Positions 23,301 to 29,739 of a stretch of DNA of 30,372 bases are shown piece by piece. The first letter of the stretch is position 1. Every line of letters begins with the position of its first letter. Position numbers and translations under genes: made by a program. Location of the stretch: positions 1-30,372 of the IMG/VR virus record IMGVR_UViG_3300008111_000075, one strand, 5' to 3'. This DNA comes from a virus. Under the pieces are notes generated by a model, which was not told the DNA's origin, ran no database searches, and saw only the letters and a program-made list of their open reading frames with translations.

Positions 23301-23708
23301 ACAGCAGGTATATTAGCACAGCCACTTGCAGAAGGTGGAGCGGTTGTGCCTGTAACGCTTCCCGATAGTGGTGGCAAGGTTGTAGGAGCGCAGAATATTC
23401 CGCAAACAACTAAGGGAGATAATGTCTTAGTAGCTGCCCGGGTCGGAGAAACGTTTTTAAATGCCAAACAAACGAAGCTTTTAAGACCTGTGCTTTCTGC
23501 TGCAAGGATACCAGGCTTCGCAAATGGTGGATTATTAGGTGCGCCAAATCTCGGAAGCTTAGACAATGGCTTAGTAAGAGCATTTAATGATAGAACTGCT
23601 GCAATTAGCGGACAAGTGATGGAGAGCAAAGTATATTTAGTAACTGATGAGCTTAAGCGTGATACTGCTGAGGGCGATCGCATCAAAAGAAAAGTAACAC
23701 TACGATGA
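20364..23708 (+). CDS. Tail tape measure protein
   Basis: A 1114-residue protein. The first 160 residues are helical (KQVVGLEQELSKLNTELKGV) and end in TGQFQRNVGNYPKTFALI, a motif I associate with Bacteroidota tape measure proteins. A hydrophobic segment at about 390-420 (VVVGFLLSPLTLASTALTIV) could insert in the host membrane during DNA entry. Residues about 530-960 are a very long Ala/Glu/Lys coiled coil. At about 1.5 angstrom per residue a tail near 165 nm would be expected, which suggests a siphovirus. No peptidase or transglycosylase motif was noticed inside. The last 4 nt overlap the next gene. Confidence 0.9.
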   Translation: MAKTIALSIEIDGLSDLTKQVVGLEQELSKLNTELKGVEVGSDEYIKLRNQVAATKEELSKARKEQKDFVKSAEATKAAEGSYYQLNQQLVDLRKQYKSLSAAERDAAKGQELKDKINKLDTELKKIDASTGQFQRNVGNYPKTFALINRSLTRAIPGFEAFSEQLKDNEGKLNGFGKALIGGFIAFQGAKLIGQAIKKLDEFISKINETQNTVAQFSGAYGQDLDNLTASTTALADTFNTDANTISAAAESLSKSLGISFEDALGKLEGTLVEGRGNADEYLKAITEYPEAFKSASGEITDFSKKNKAAIDTNRELAASQIEIANRIEKQTGGVKNLGKQLETGFFQVIAEIIDIFKPFGDAISRVTASFQNVFANLKLANVGFNGLKVVVGFLLSPLTLASTALTIVANALASWYDYVNNVIKQSPFLQAVFTNIGTAIENVINGVQNLPAVFSGVVSALQQVGKNFVNTFQSLYFEAQIFAEQVKGVFGANVKSAIEDLRKQQAEIGKAGMTIAQAFSKGYNDAKKAEDQKRLDEAKKVAEEEARLLKAEEIRKAKELAEAAAKLAAEQAEKLKQAREKYAEDEIKIAKEKAALLLELQTRLQEEIVKNIKDNRERELKEVELGAEKEKAALKKQYDDLVVAAKNREAELAKAFGANSAEVLKAQEENKNQLIEVKRLQKEIEVQIEQDAINKTKAINDTYRKEELEKAEANLEQLKQWRDEALTSELDYIDEVSQMRLMKNEETLNKQLAQEKDIKKRELLVRLAEEKKILDEIEKLKVQLRAVDDQEAFLKEQAAKGVQIREDEYAAVAKARQQLNTKLSAAELQYKAFVEQTSEDIKKKRLEDIEEIAGYVTQGLELLDTVLSGLSAKAEKGVEEQLARSSQRQEKLNEELQNATGLRRQFLQQQLDEEIKREEKLAKEQEQIQKNAAKREKAIAVTQSIIQGFLAVSKAIASAPPPLNIPAIITASVQSAIQTAGILAQPLAEGGAVVPVTLPDSGGKVVGAQNIPQTTKGDNVLVAARVGETFLNAKQTKLLRPVLSAARIPGFANGGLLGAPNLGSLDNGLVRAFNDRTAAISGQVMESKVYLVTDELKRDTAEGDRIKRKVTLR

Positions 23709-24037
23709 AAATTTGGCTATTTAGTTTTTTGATTTTGTTTGTTTCCATAGTTGGTGTGTTGTCGTGGATATTCTACGACAGCACCACCAGCTTGCACAAA
23801 GATATTTTGAAAAACGAAAAGAGATATAAGGACAGTATTATGCAAAATATTGTATCTTTGCAAAAAGAAAGGGAAGATTTGACAAATAAGATTGATTCTT
23901 TACAGATAACGCTGTCAGATAAGACCGAAAAGATTAGGCAACAGATTCAGAACATTAAAATAAATATCAATGTACCTCCGGTTAATTACAATAGTCTTTC
24001 TGATAGTGCTTTGGTTGCCAGGATTCTCGCAGATTAA
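23705..24037 (+). CDS. Rz-like inner-membrane spanin candidate
   Basis: A 110-residue protein: an N-terminal membrane anchor (IWLFSFLILFVSIVGVLSWI), then a charged coiled coil (SLQKEREDLTNKIDSLQ, KTEKIRQQIQNIK) and a polar end (NSLSDSALVARILAD). This N-anchored, coiled-coil layout fits i-spanins, which join inner and outer membranes at lysis. The overlapping next gene carries a signal peptide, as the o-spanin of an Rz/Rz1 pair would. However, no lipobox is seen, and the lysin and holin genes are over 20 kb away in this window. Confidence 0.45.
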   Translation: MKIWLFSFLILFVSIVGVLSWIFYDSTTSLHKDILKNEKRYKDSIMQNIVSLQKEREDLTNKIDSLQITLSDKTEKIRQQIQNIKININVPPVNYNSLSDSALVARILAD

Positions 24038-24398
24038 GCCACATCCCGATGGATTTATTTGCAGTCGAACGTTTATGGAGCTTGTAGCTTCAAGATTTGA
24101 CAGCCTAAAGCATTATAAAGTGGTAATTAAGGATATGACTGCAACGCTTGACAGCTGTTATTCTGTGATTCAGTTAGGGCAAAAGCTTAATATTGCGCAA
24201 ACTCAGAAGATTGCAAGCCTACAGCAGGAAACTGAAGACCTTAGAGACATTATCGACATCTATAATCGGGAGCAGTTAGTGTACAAGGATATACAAAAGA
24301 AGTACATCATTGAAACTCGCAGAAAAAAAACTTGGAAGTTTTTAGGCATCGGAGTCGGTGCAGGATTCTTAACAGCAATATTGTTAATAGCACTATGA
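23970..24398 (+). CDS. Secreted coiled-coil protein with C-terminal membrane anchor
   Basis: A 142-residue protein. Residues 1-20 (LRLITIVFLIVLWLPGFS) are a signal peptide, the centre is helical (SLQQETEDLRDIIDIYN), and residues about 122-142 (FLGIGVGAGFLTAILLIAL) form a C-terminal membrane helix preceded by RRKKTWK. Signal peptide, coiled coil and C-terminal anchor is a layout seen in Bacteroidota phages near lysis genes. The start lies 68 nt inside the previous gene in another frame, as in spanin pairs. The function as a spanin partner is inferred. Confidence 0.55.
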   Translation: MYLRLITIVFLIVLWLPGFSQIKPHPDGFICSRTFMELVASRFDSLKHYKVVIKDMTATLDSCYSVIQLGQKLNIAQTQKIASLQQETEDLRDIIDIYNREQLVYKDIQKKYIIETRRKKTWKFLGIGVGAGFLTAILLIAL

Positions 24399-24655
24399 GA
24401 AATCGTTTTTATGATGTGCCCGAAGAAGATCGCGAGCAACTTGTTCAGCTTAAATCTTGGCTCTTGGAACTTCCGAGAGGATTGCCACAAGGAGATGATA
24501 GAACGAGGTATCTGTTTGAGATTTACAATGAGTACCTAAGCACATCAAATATTATCCAGGAAGAAACCTGTTCATCCTGTAGAGGCAAAGTATTCAGAAA
24601 AACAATGGAAGCAATCGAAACTTATGAGACTAATGGTATCCACGGAGAGTATTAA
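24395..24655 (+). CDS. Small protein with single CxxC pair
   Basis: An 86-residue charged protein (VPEEDREQLVQLKSWLLELP, LFEIYNEYLSTSNIIQ) with one Cys pair in EETCSSCRGKVF. One CxxC alone could bind metal in a dimer or be redox-active. I use the ATG that overlaps the previous stop (ATGA) rather than an upstream TTG. It overlaps the next gene. Similar small proteins occur in many phages without known function. Confidence 0.55.
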   Translation: MRNRFYDVPEEDREQLVQLKSWLLELPRGLPQGDDRTRYLFEIYNEYLSTSNIIQEETCSSCRGKVFRKTMEAIETYETNGIHGEY

Positions 24656-24914
24656 AAAGGAATTTGCCCGCAGATTGGCAGAGCGAATAGAACAGATGCA
24701 AGACATCACAGCTGAGTCGCTCTCTGAGATGCTTATCAGTTCGGGGATTCTCTCTGAGCGCAGAGTAGTACAGTATTGTGCTATCTGTGAGTTTTACGAT
24801 TCGATTGGTCAAAAAACAAAAACGCAGACAATTAAGGAACTGTCTGCGAAGTATAGTGTATCTGAAAGAGTTCTTATTGAGCTAACAGGTCGTGAACGTC
24901 GTTTCTCTGTTTAA
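24633..24914 (+). CDS. Small HTH-like protein at the end of the tail operon
   Basis: A 93-residue protein (from the ATG at 24633; 24624 would add three residues). It is helical, and the end TIKELSAKYSVSERVLIEL looks like a helix-turn-helix, preceded by YCAICEFYDSIGQKTKTQT. It may bind DNA. It overlaps the CxxC gene and, unusually, its last 41 nt overlap the end of the convergent sigma factor gene. No terminator is visible between the two operons. Confidence 0.55.
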   Translation: MVSTESIKKEFARRLAERIEQMQDITAESLSEMLISSGILSERRVVQYCAICEFYDSIGQKTKTQTIKELSAKYSVSERVLIELTGRERRFSV

Positions 24915-25635
24915 GCTTGTGTAATGCTTGTTGATGCAGCTGTCTGATTCTTTGTTGTGAGTATTCAAGTTTATCTGCAATCTGCCGAAAGCTTAAAGGA
25001 AAGTCATCCAGGTATAAACTTTGAATGATAAAATATTCTTCTTTAGTAAGATTTTTAAGGATTGATTTTATCCTCTTGCTAAAACTTAGATTCTCGATTA
25101 CTCTTGCAGTATCTTCATCGGATGCAAACTGCTTTTCAATTTCATCTTCATCTTCTGAATTATTTTCAATGCTCAAAACTTTTGGGTAATGATGCATATC
25201 TCTTAGAAAATGTTTTGGAAAGATGTCGAGTTCTTTTAGTTCTGCTTCATCGTACTTTTCTTTAAGTTCAACATAGGTTCTAATGTAACGATAATTTTTC
25301 GATGGAATACGGATTGTACTTTGCGTATCGTAAATGTATTGAAGTATTCCTTGTCGGATATAGAACCTTGCAAAAGAAATAAACTTAAATCCTCTTGTAG
25401 GGTCAAACAAATCAGCTGCTTTTATCAATCCGATCATCCCTTCAGAAATTAGGTCTTTAATATCAGTTGCGCTATTATTGATTTTTTTGGCTTCCGATAC
25501 TACAAACAGCATATTGTGTTTGACCAGTTGTTCAGGTGTTGCTGTTACTTCTGCTTCAGGTTTAAGTGGTGGGTATCTTGCGGCCTCTCTTAAAAAGTGC
25601 TGTAGCGATTTATTGGTAAATCTCGTTTCGCTCAT
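24874..25635 (-). CDS. Phage-encoded sigma-70 family factor
   Basis: A 253-residue sigma factor. Region 2 spans about 38-110: VKHNMLFVVSEAKKI, DLISEGMIGLIKAADLFDPT, then GFKFISFARFYIRQGILQYI, the polymerase-binding and -10 recognition part. Region 4 spans about 193-245: LTKEEYFIIQSLYL and SFRQIADKLEYSQQRIRQLH, an HTH that reads the -35 side. An acidic linker (NNSEDEDEIEKQF) separates them, and region 1.1 is absent. It resembles the host primary sigma and may redirect host RNA polymerase to late phage promoters. It overlaps the glucosaminidase gene by 4 nt and is the last gene of its operon. Confidence 0.85.
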   Translation of the reverse strand: MSETRFTNKSLQHFLREAARYPPLKPEAEVTATPEQLVKHNMLFVVSEAKKINNSATDIKDLISEGMIGLIKAADLFDPTRGFKFISFARFYIRQGILQYIYDTQSTIRIPSKNYRYIRTYVELKEKYDEAELKELDIFPKHFLRDMHHYPKVLSIENNSEDEDEIEKQFASDEDTARVIENLSFSKRIKSILKNLTKEEYFIIQSLYLDDFPLSFRQIADKLEYSQQRIRQLHQQALHKLKQRNDVHDLLAQ

Positions 25636-26156
25636 TGGTCGTACTTGTAGAGTTTATAAGTCTCGATGACTTTGATTAGTGACTGAGCATAGTGCGGAGC
25701 AGTTGCATAACCAGCTTTTTTTAGTCCATACGCCCAACTTTTATAATCCGTGCGCTTTAGTTTACGCAAGTGTGAATATCTTTTCATACAGAGCAATTTT
25801 GAATGGTCACGATATGAACGCCAAGCTGATTTATAAACTTGAAATTTGTCGTTTGGTATGTCATCACGGTAAACTGCATATTTGCCAACGCCACGATATT
25901 TCATTCCGAAGTGATTGTTATGCTTTCGGCTTAGTTCCGATTTACCTGCATTGCTTTCTAAAATGCCCTGAGCGAGCTTTATACTTACTGGTATATTAAA
26001 TAGTTCAGCTTCTTTTTTTGCGGTCTTTAAAAAGCGTTTAATGTACTTGTCAACGTGTGTCGGTATTTTTGTTTGTTGCTTCTGATTTGCAGGTGTTGCA
26101 AGTGGATAGGTAGCACTCGCAAAAAGTAAGGCTGTTAAAAAAAGTAGTGTTTTCAT
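25632..26156 (-). CDS. Secreted GH73-type glucosaminidase (peptidoglycan hydrolase)
   Basis: A 174-residue protein. Residues 1-23 (MKTLLFLTALLFASATYPLA) are a signal peptide. The catalytic domain follows: IKLAQGILESNAGKSELS with Glu67 as likely acid, then NNHFGMKYRG, YKSAWRSYRDHSKLL and a C-terminal YGLKKAGYATAPHYAQSLI. This is the FlgJ/AcmA/GH73 pattern (AQ-x-x-LES-x-x-G-x-S, N-x-F-G-x-K, A-T-D/A-x-x-Y). The family cuts the bond after N-acetylglucosamine in the glycan chain. Being transcribed with the sigma factor and not with lysin and holin, it may act at a different time. Confidence 0.85.
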   Translation of the reverse strand: MKTLLFLTALLFASATYPLATPANQKQQTKIPTHVDKYIKRFLKTAKKEAELFNIPVSIKLAQGILESNAGKSELSRKHNNHFGMKYRGVGKYAVYRDDIPNDKFQVYKSAWRSYRDHSKLLCMKRYSHLRKLKRTDYKSWAYGLKKAGYATAPHYAQSLIKVIETYKLYKYDQ

Positions 26157-26269
26157 TGTGTTTGTTTTGAAGTTAAAAAAATGCGTTTTTGAATTATCCC
26201 CTGAACGCTAACAGTGCCAACATACGATTTGGAATACTTAGGCGTATCATCTTCGTTCCATACTCAGCG

Positions 26270-26485
26270 CTAAGTAGAGGGCTTATAGGTTTCATTGTAG
26301 TATATTTCACATTCTAGTTTTCCAGTAGATGGATAAAAGAAATCTTCGCTGTTTACTCCTGCGTTAAAAGCGTCTTCTATCTGCTCTTTTTCCATTTCTA
26401 AAGCTTGTTCAATAATATCATCAAAATCTTCTAATGTTAATGACATTTTTTGAGATAAAAACCATTTAAGTGCTGTCTGTTTCAT
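26270..26485 (-). CDS. Small hypothetical phage protein (71 aa)
   Basis: A 71-residue acidic helical protein: MKQTALKWFLSQKMSLTLED, then EQALEMEKEQIEDAFNAG and DFFYPSTGKLECEIYYNETY. I know this layout (aliphatic start, ALEMEK-x-QI-x-AY/F-N-G) from many Bacteroidota phage and metagenome proteins of unknown role. It overlaps its upstream neighbour by 4 nt. In the same frame after TAG and TGA, an open stretch continues to the next gene (see findings), so the present stop may be recent. Confidence 0.65.
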   Translation of the reverse strand: MKQTALKWFLSQKMSLTLEDFDDIIEQALEMEKEQIEDAFNAGVNSEDFFYPSTGKLECEIYYNETYKPST

Positions 26486-26745
26486 TGGAATAAAGATAAT
26501 TGGTTAATGTTTTTTTTGTCTCCAGGAAACCCTATGGTTTCTACTTTAGTAATTAGCATTTCTTTTGTGTTCGGATCAAGAATGAATAAACCTATTACTG
26601 CCTTATCTGAATATTTTTCGCTAATACATTCGATTGCATATTGCTTGGCTTCATTATAAGAAGAAAAAATCTTACCATCGTGTTCTTTAATCTTGCTATC
26701 AATCAAAAACAAAATGTAACGAAGCGAACTAATATCAGCTGTCAT
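26482..26745 (-). CDS. Hypothetical phage protein (87 aa)
   Basis: An 87-residue alpha/beta protein (SLRYILFLIDSKIKEHDGKI, YNEAKQYAIECISEKYSDKA, VIGLFILDPNTKEMLITKVE). The end NQLSLFQ resembles the QLxLF sliding-clamp binding peptide of bacteria, so a link to the host beta clamp is possible. It overlaps the next gene by 4 nt and starts 3 nt after the small membrane protein gene. No family recognised. Confidence 0.55.
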   Translation of the reverse strand: MTADISSLRYILFLIDSKIKEHDGKIFSSYNEAKQYAIECISEKYSDKAVIGLFILDPNTKEMLITKVETIGFPGDKKNINQLSLFQ

Positions 26746-26748
26746 AAC

Positions 26749-26892
26749 TTATTTTTTAAAGATTGCGAAACCAATTCCAATTCCGATACCCAAAACAAAA
26801 CTAAAAATAATAGTGTTGGTGGTTTGAGTAAAGATAAATCCGCAGGCGATTCCAAGTAACATACCTACAGTAAAGATAAAAAACAATTTCAT
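26749..26892 (-). CDS. Small two-span membrane protein (47 aa)
   Basis: A 47-residue frame starting MKLFFIFTVGMLLGIACGFI and ending VLGIGIGIGFAIFKK, with two glycine-rich hydrophobic helices separated by TQTTNT. Its ATG overlaps the stop of the SPOR-like gene (ATGA) and its stop lies 3 nt before the next start, so it fits exactly in the operon. Glycine-spaced helices suggest oligomerisation in the membrane; holin, anti-holin and superinfection exclusion are all possible. Function unknown. Confidence 0.65.
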   Translation of the reverse strand: MKLFFIFTVGMLLGIACGFIFTQTTNTIIFSFVLGIGIGIGFAIFKK

Positions 26893-27200
26893 CTTGTTGT
26901 GTAGAATGCTTTTGAATGCTGTTCGAATTGCTCTTTAGTGCGAACTGTGATAAATGCATCTTTATGCGCTCGCTTCCAGGTATCAAGCATAAACCAAGCT
27001 TCTTCGTGCGTAGTGTATGGAATTAAGATTCTGTGATACAAACCTGCTTGTTCGACATAGGCTTGGTCTTGTGCCATTGTGAGATGTTCGGCACGCACTA
27101 AGTCAATACGTTTGGTTGACATTAACTGAATGCAATAGACTGAATCTTGTTGCTGTGCCATTGCAGTAACTGCAAATAGGAGAAAAAATAATACTTTCAT
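26889..27200 (-). CDS. Secreted SPOR-like domain protein
   Basis: A 103-residue protein with a signal peptide (MKVLFFLLFAVTAMA) followed by a domain of the SPOR pattern: YCIQLMSTKRIDLVRAEHL, YVEQAGLYHRILIPYTTHEE and KRAHKDAFITVRTKEQFE. SPOR domains bind denuded glycan strands at division sites. I use the ATG at 27200, which gives a clean signal peptide and has AACTACCAA just upstream; the frame is open to 27290. Together with the glucosaminidase in the same operon it suggests that the phage manipulates the periplasmic wall. The domain call is by eye. Confidence 0.65.
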   Translation of the reverse strand: MKVLFFLLFAVTAMAQQQDSVYCIQLMSTKRIDLVRAEHLTMAQDQAYVEQAGLYHRILIPYTTHEEAWFMLDTWKRAHKDAFITVRTKEQFEQHSKAFYTTR

Positions 27201-27202
27201 TG

Positions 27203-27211
27203 TTGGTAGTT
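27203..27211 (-). promoter_or_regulatory. AACTACCAA start-site motif
   Basis: Minus strand TTTTAAAACTACCAACA and then ATG of the SPOR-like gene. There is no promoter in the 28 nt between this gene and the upstream one, so it acts, if at all, on the mRNA. Confidence 0.55.
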
Positions 27212-27228
27212 TTAAAATTGTTAAAAAA

Positions 27229-27690
27229 TTATTTAAGTGATTCGATTTTATTGATTGCCCAATTGATACCTTCATCGCCTCCCCAGGCATCCCACATCAG
27301 TCCTCCGCATCCTTGATCATAGCTTACATCTTTATTCTCCTTGTGTCTTATGAATGCTGCCATACGTTTTACGGTGGTGAGGCTGATAGGTTCTTTCTTT
27401 GCTAACTGATTTGCTCTCATCCATCCGACAAGAGTTCCGCAGTCATTCTTGTTTCCGTTTTCTTCTTTCCACTTTAATGCACGCTTAGCATTGTCAGTTG
27501 CAGCTTGAGGATAATCTGTGAACGTTTCTTCGTTTTTCGGATTGGTTGCCTTGTCTTTGTTGCTAAACTTCATAGAACAGATTGCATATCTTTGGTCTTG
27601 TGGATATTCAGAGACCATATTATCATCTGACATACAGCGTTCGATAAACTTGTCGAATGATTCTCCTGGATTTGGTGTAGGGATAGGCAT
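27229..27690 (-). CDS. Conserved phage head-region module protein
   Basis: A 153-residue protein. The start MPIPTPNPGESFDKFIERCM, then DQRYAICSMKF, is a motif common beside or fused to phage portal, protease or capsid proteins. The second half (ALKWKEENGNKNDCGTLVGW, ANQLAKKEPISLTTVKRMAA, GCGGLMWDAWGGDEGINWAI) is another domain typical of the same setting. The cysteines at positions about 19 and 38, 84 and 127 could bind metal. It stands alone on the opposite strand from the protease and capsid genes, behind its own promoter with palindrome. The role is unknown; a head assembly part is the usual guess. Confidence 0.65.
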   Translation of the reverse strand: MPIPTPNPGESFDKFIERCMSDDNMVSEYPQDQRYAICSMKFSNKDKATNPKNEETFTDYPQAATDNAKRALKWKEENGNKNDCGTLVGWMRANQLAKKEPISLTTVKRMAAFIRHKENKDVSYDQGCGGLMWDAWGGDEGINWAINKIESLK

Positions 27691-27729
27691 AAATGTGATA
27701 TTTGAATTGTGAATTATTAAATGACCTCA

Positions 27730-27760
27730 CAAAGTTAATAATAATATTTTATTATAAAAG
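27730..27760 (-). promoter_or_regulatory. Promoter with palindromic operator (site d)
   Basis: Minus strand -7 box TAACTTTG (27737-27730) fits TANNTTTG. Directly upstream ATAATAATATTTTATTAT (27738-27755) is the same near-palindrome as at site a, base for base. No good TTTG is found at 19-21 nt. It would drive the minus operon from 27690 to the sigma factor. Confidence 0.65.
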
Positions 27761-27772
27761 AATAAAACAACA

Positions 27773-27814
27773 TTTTTTTGCACTAAAATAATATTTTTTT
27801 CTTGCTATAATTGT
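27773..27814 (+). promoter_or_regulatory. Possible late promoter of the head operon
   Basis: TTTTTGCACT (27775-27784) followed after about 20 nt by GCTATAATTG (27804-27813), 20 nt before the protease ATG. TATAATTG is one base off TANNTTTG, but the spacing is long for the host consensus. The same TTTTTGCACT occurs before the terminase operon at 12366-12375. Confidence 0.35.
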
Positions 27815-27832
27815 GCAAATTCATTTTTTGGT

Positions 27833-28972
27833 ATGTACAAATTTAATGCTGAAGCTTCTGAAATGTCGATAAATGGTGAGATTGACGCTTTTTATGGCGA
27901 AAATCTACGCTATATTGACTATGATTTAAAAGAAGCAAAAGATGTAAAGATTTTTCTTAACTCTGGTGGCGGACAAGTTACCGAAGGCTTCGCAATTGCA
28001 GAAAGATTGAGAAGACACGGAGAAAATAACTCTGTTGCCATTACTGTTTCGGGTCTCTGTGCTTCTATTGCCACAATGATTCACGCATCAGGCACTCCAG
28101 GACAAAGAAAAATGACTGCCAATTCTTTCTATATGATACACAACACCGCTGTTCTTGCGGAGGGCGGATCTAAGACACTTCGCAGTTTAGCCGATACACT
28201 TGATACTATGACAGACCGTATCGCAGAAAACTATGTCGATGTCATTCAGTCTAACGGAAAACTTATCAATGGCTCACGTGAAGAGACCAAAGAACAAGTT
28301 TTAGCCTGGATGGACAACGAAACTTGGTTTTCAGCACAGCAAGCTTACAACGCTGGACTTGTTGATGCAATTGAAACAGCTCAAACATATATAACACCAG
28401 AGACTGCTCCGGGAATTAAAAATCAAATTCGTAACTGCGTAAACGTTCCAAAACAACTTATGCAAGAGTTAAACAATAACATTACAGCTGAAGAACAAAC
28501 ATTCTTCAAAAAATTCTTGGCGTTCTTGGGTTTTGCGCCAAAAAATGAAGAACATAAACCCGAAGAAAATATTTCAAACATCGAAAAAATCGAAGAAAAA
28601 ATGACTGAAGAACAAATGATCGAAGCTCTAAAGGCTGCTGGATATAAAGTCGAAATCGAAGCACCTGAAGAGGAAGAAGTTGTTACTGAAGAAAAGGTAA
28701 TGACTGAAGAAGAAATGATTGCAGCTATCGAAGCCAAAGGTATGAAAGTAAAAAAACCTGAAGCTGAGAATGTAAGCAACGAAATCAAAGCATTGCGTGA
28801 GGAACTTGCTCGCTTGAAACAAGGCGAAAAGAAACCACAGGTAACTGCTCAAACTCAAACAACTGAAACTCTTAGTCGCAGAGAGGCTGCATTGAGAAAA
28901 TTTACAGACAAAAATGAAGGTATGCTTTCTAATGCTGCTAAATCTATCAAGAGCAAGCTTAATGGCGAGTAA
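27833..28972 (+). CDS. ClpP-like prohead protease with scaffold-like C-terminus
   Basis: A 379-residue protein. Residues 1-190 form an S14/ClpP-type fold: FLNSGGGQVTEGFAIAERL, SGLCASIATMIHASG with the nucleophile Ser78, and FYMIHNTAV with His103. After about residue 200 comes an acidic, helical region with two related units, each starting MTEEQMIEALKAAGYKVE or MTEEEMIAAIEAKGMKVK, then a coiled coil (EIKALREELARLKQGEK) and a basic end. A protease fused to a scaffold is well known in HK97-like heads: it assembles the shell and then removes scaffold. It is first in the head operon. Confidence 0.9.
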   Translation: MYKFNAEASEMSINGEIDAFYGENLRYIDYDLKEAKDVKIFLNSGGGQVTEGFAIAERLRRHGENNSVAITVSGLCASIATMIHASGTPGQRKMTANSFYMIHNTAVLAEGGSKTLRSLADTLDTMTDRIAENYVDVIQSNGKLINGSREETKEQVLAWMDNETWFSAQQAYNAGLVDAIETAQTYITPETAPGIKNQIRNCVNVPKQLMQELNNNITAEEQTFFKKFLAFLGFAPKNEEHKPEENISNIEKIEEKMTEEQMIEALKAAGYKVEIEAPEEEEVVTEEKVMTEEEMIAAIEAKGMKVKKPEAENVSNEIKALREELARLKQGEKKPQVTAQTQTTETLSRREAALRKFTDKNEGMLSNAAKSIKSKLNGE

Positions 28973-29003
28973 TTTTTAAACAATCTAAAAACAAGACATA
29001 AAA

Positions 29004-29711
29004 ATGGAAAAGAATTTCAAAAAAGCGGCCGTAAATCCGTTTGTTAAAGCAAACAGCGGTGGCATTATTCTTAAAGGTATGAACGTAGGTTACAGCACAG
29101 AAGCTCCTACTTACCTTGTAGAATTTTTCAACAATGGCAACAGCGTAGACTTCACTCTTAACAGCGGTAATGCTGCTCAGTTCGAGTTTATTCGTTTCGG
29201 TGTTACCGATTCAAGTGGTAATGGTGCTTCAGGTTTAGAGGCAGGTGGTACTACTACTCTTAACATCACTAACGTAAACAAGATTGCAAACGTAACAAGT
29301 CCTGATGCTTCAGTTGAAATCGTTTACAAACTTCTTGGACAAGAGCAAGTTCTTAGCTATAGCGTAAATATTGATGCAGTATTTATGATTGATGGCAATG
29401 ACCTTAATACTGCTGATGCTCTTAACAGCAATAAGAGAGGTGCTTACCTTAAAATTGATACTGTTGGTTATGACAACACTCTTGGTGCTGAAGAAACTAA
29501 TATCAATGTAATTGGCGCTATCGGTCTTGTAGGTTATACTCTTGAAGGCGAAGTTAATGGTAATACTGCTACTGCCGTAGTTAATGCTACTGGTACTGCT
29601 GCTATTACAGTTGCAGGTCTTCTTGCTCCTGGTACTTATACAGTAACTGTAAAAGTAACGAATGCAGGTTCTGAGTACGGAAGCTTCACTACTGCTACTT
29701 TAACTGTTTAA
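29004..29711 (+). CDS. Head decoration or structural protein with Ig-like end
   Basis: A 235-residue, beta-rich, Asn/Thr/Ala-rich protein without membrane segment. The last about 75 residues (TLEGEVNGNTATAVVNATG then LAPGTYTVTVKVTNAGS) have the strand pattern and ending of a bacterial Ig-like domain, common on phage surface proteins. Placed between protease and major capsid genes, it is most likely a head decoration protein. Codons ending in T (ggt, gct, ctt, act) are frequent here and in the next gene, as expected for strongly expressed virion proteins. Confidence 0.6.
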   Translation: MEKNFKKAAVNPFVKANSGGIILKGMNVGYSTEAPTYLVEFFNNGNSVDFTLNSGNAAQFEFIRFGVTDSSGNGASGLEAGGTTTLNITNVNKIANVTSPDASVEIVYKLLGQEQVLSYSVNIDAVFMIDGNDLNTADALNSNKRGAYLKIDTVGYDNTLGAEETNINVIGAIGLVGYTLEGEVNGNTATAVVNATGTAAITVAGLLAPGTYTVTVKVTNAGSEYGSFTTATLTV

Positions 29712-29739
29712 TTTTTTCACTTAAAACAAAATTTCGAAA

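Noticed and set aside
23853-23860. TATCTTTG as a promoter inside the spanin-like gene
   Set aside because: No TTTG at 19-21 nt upstream and no new gene directly downstream.
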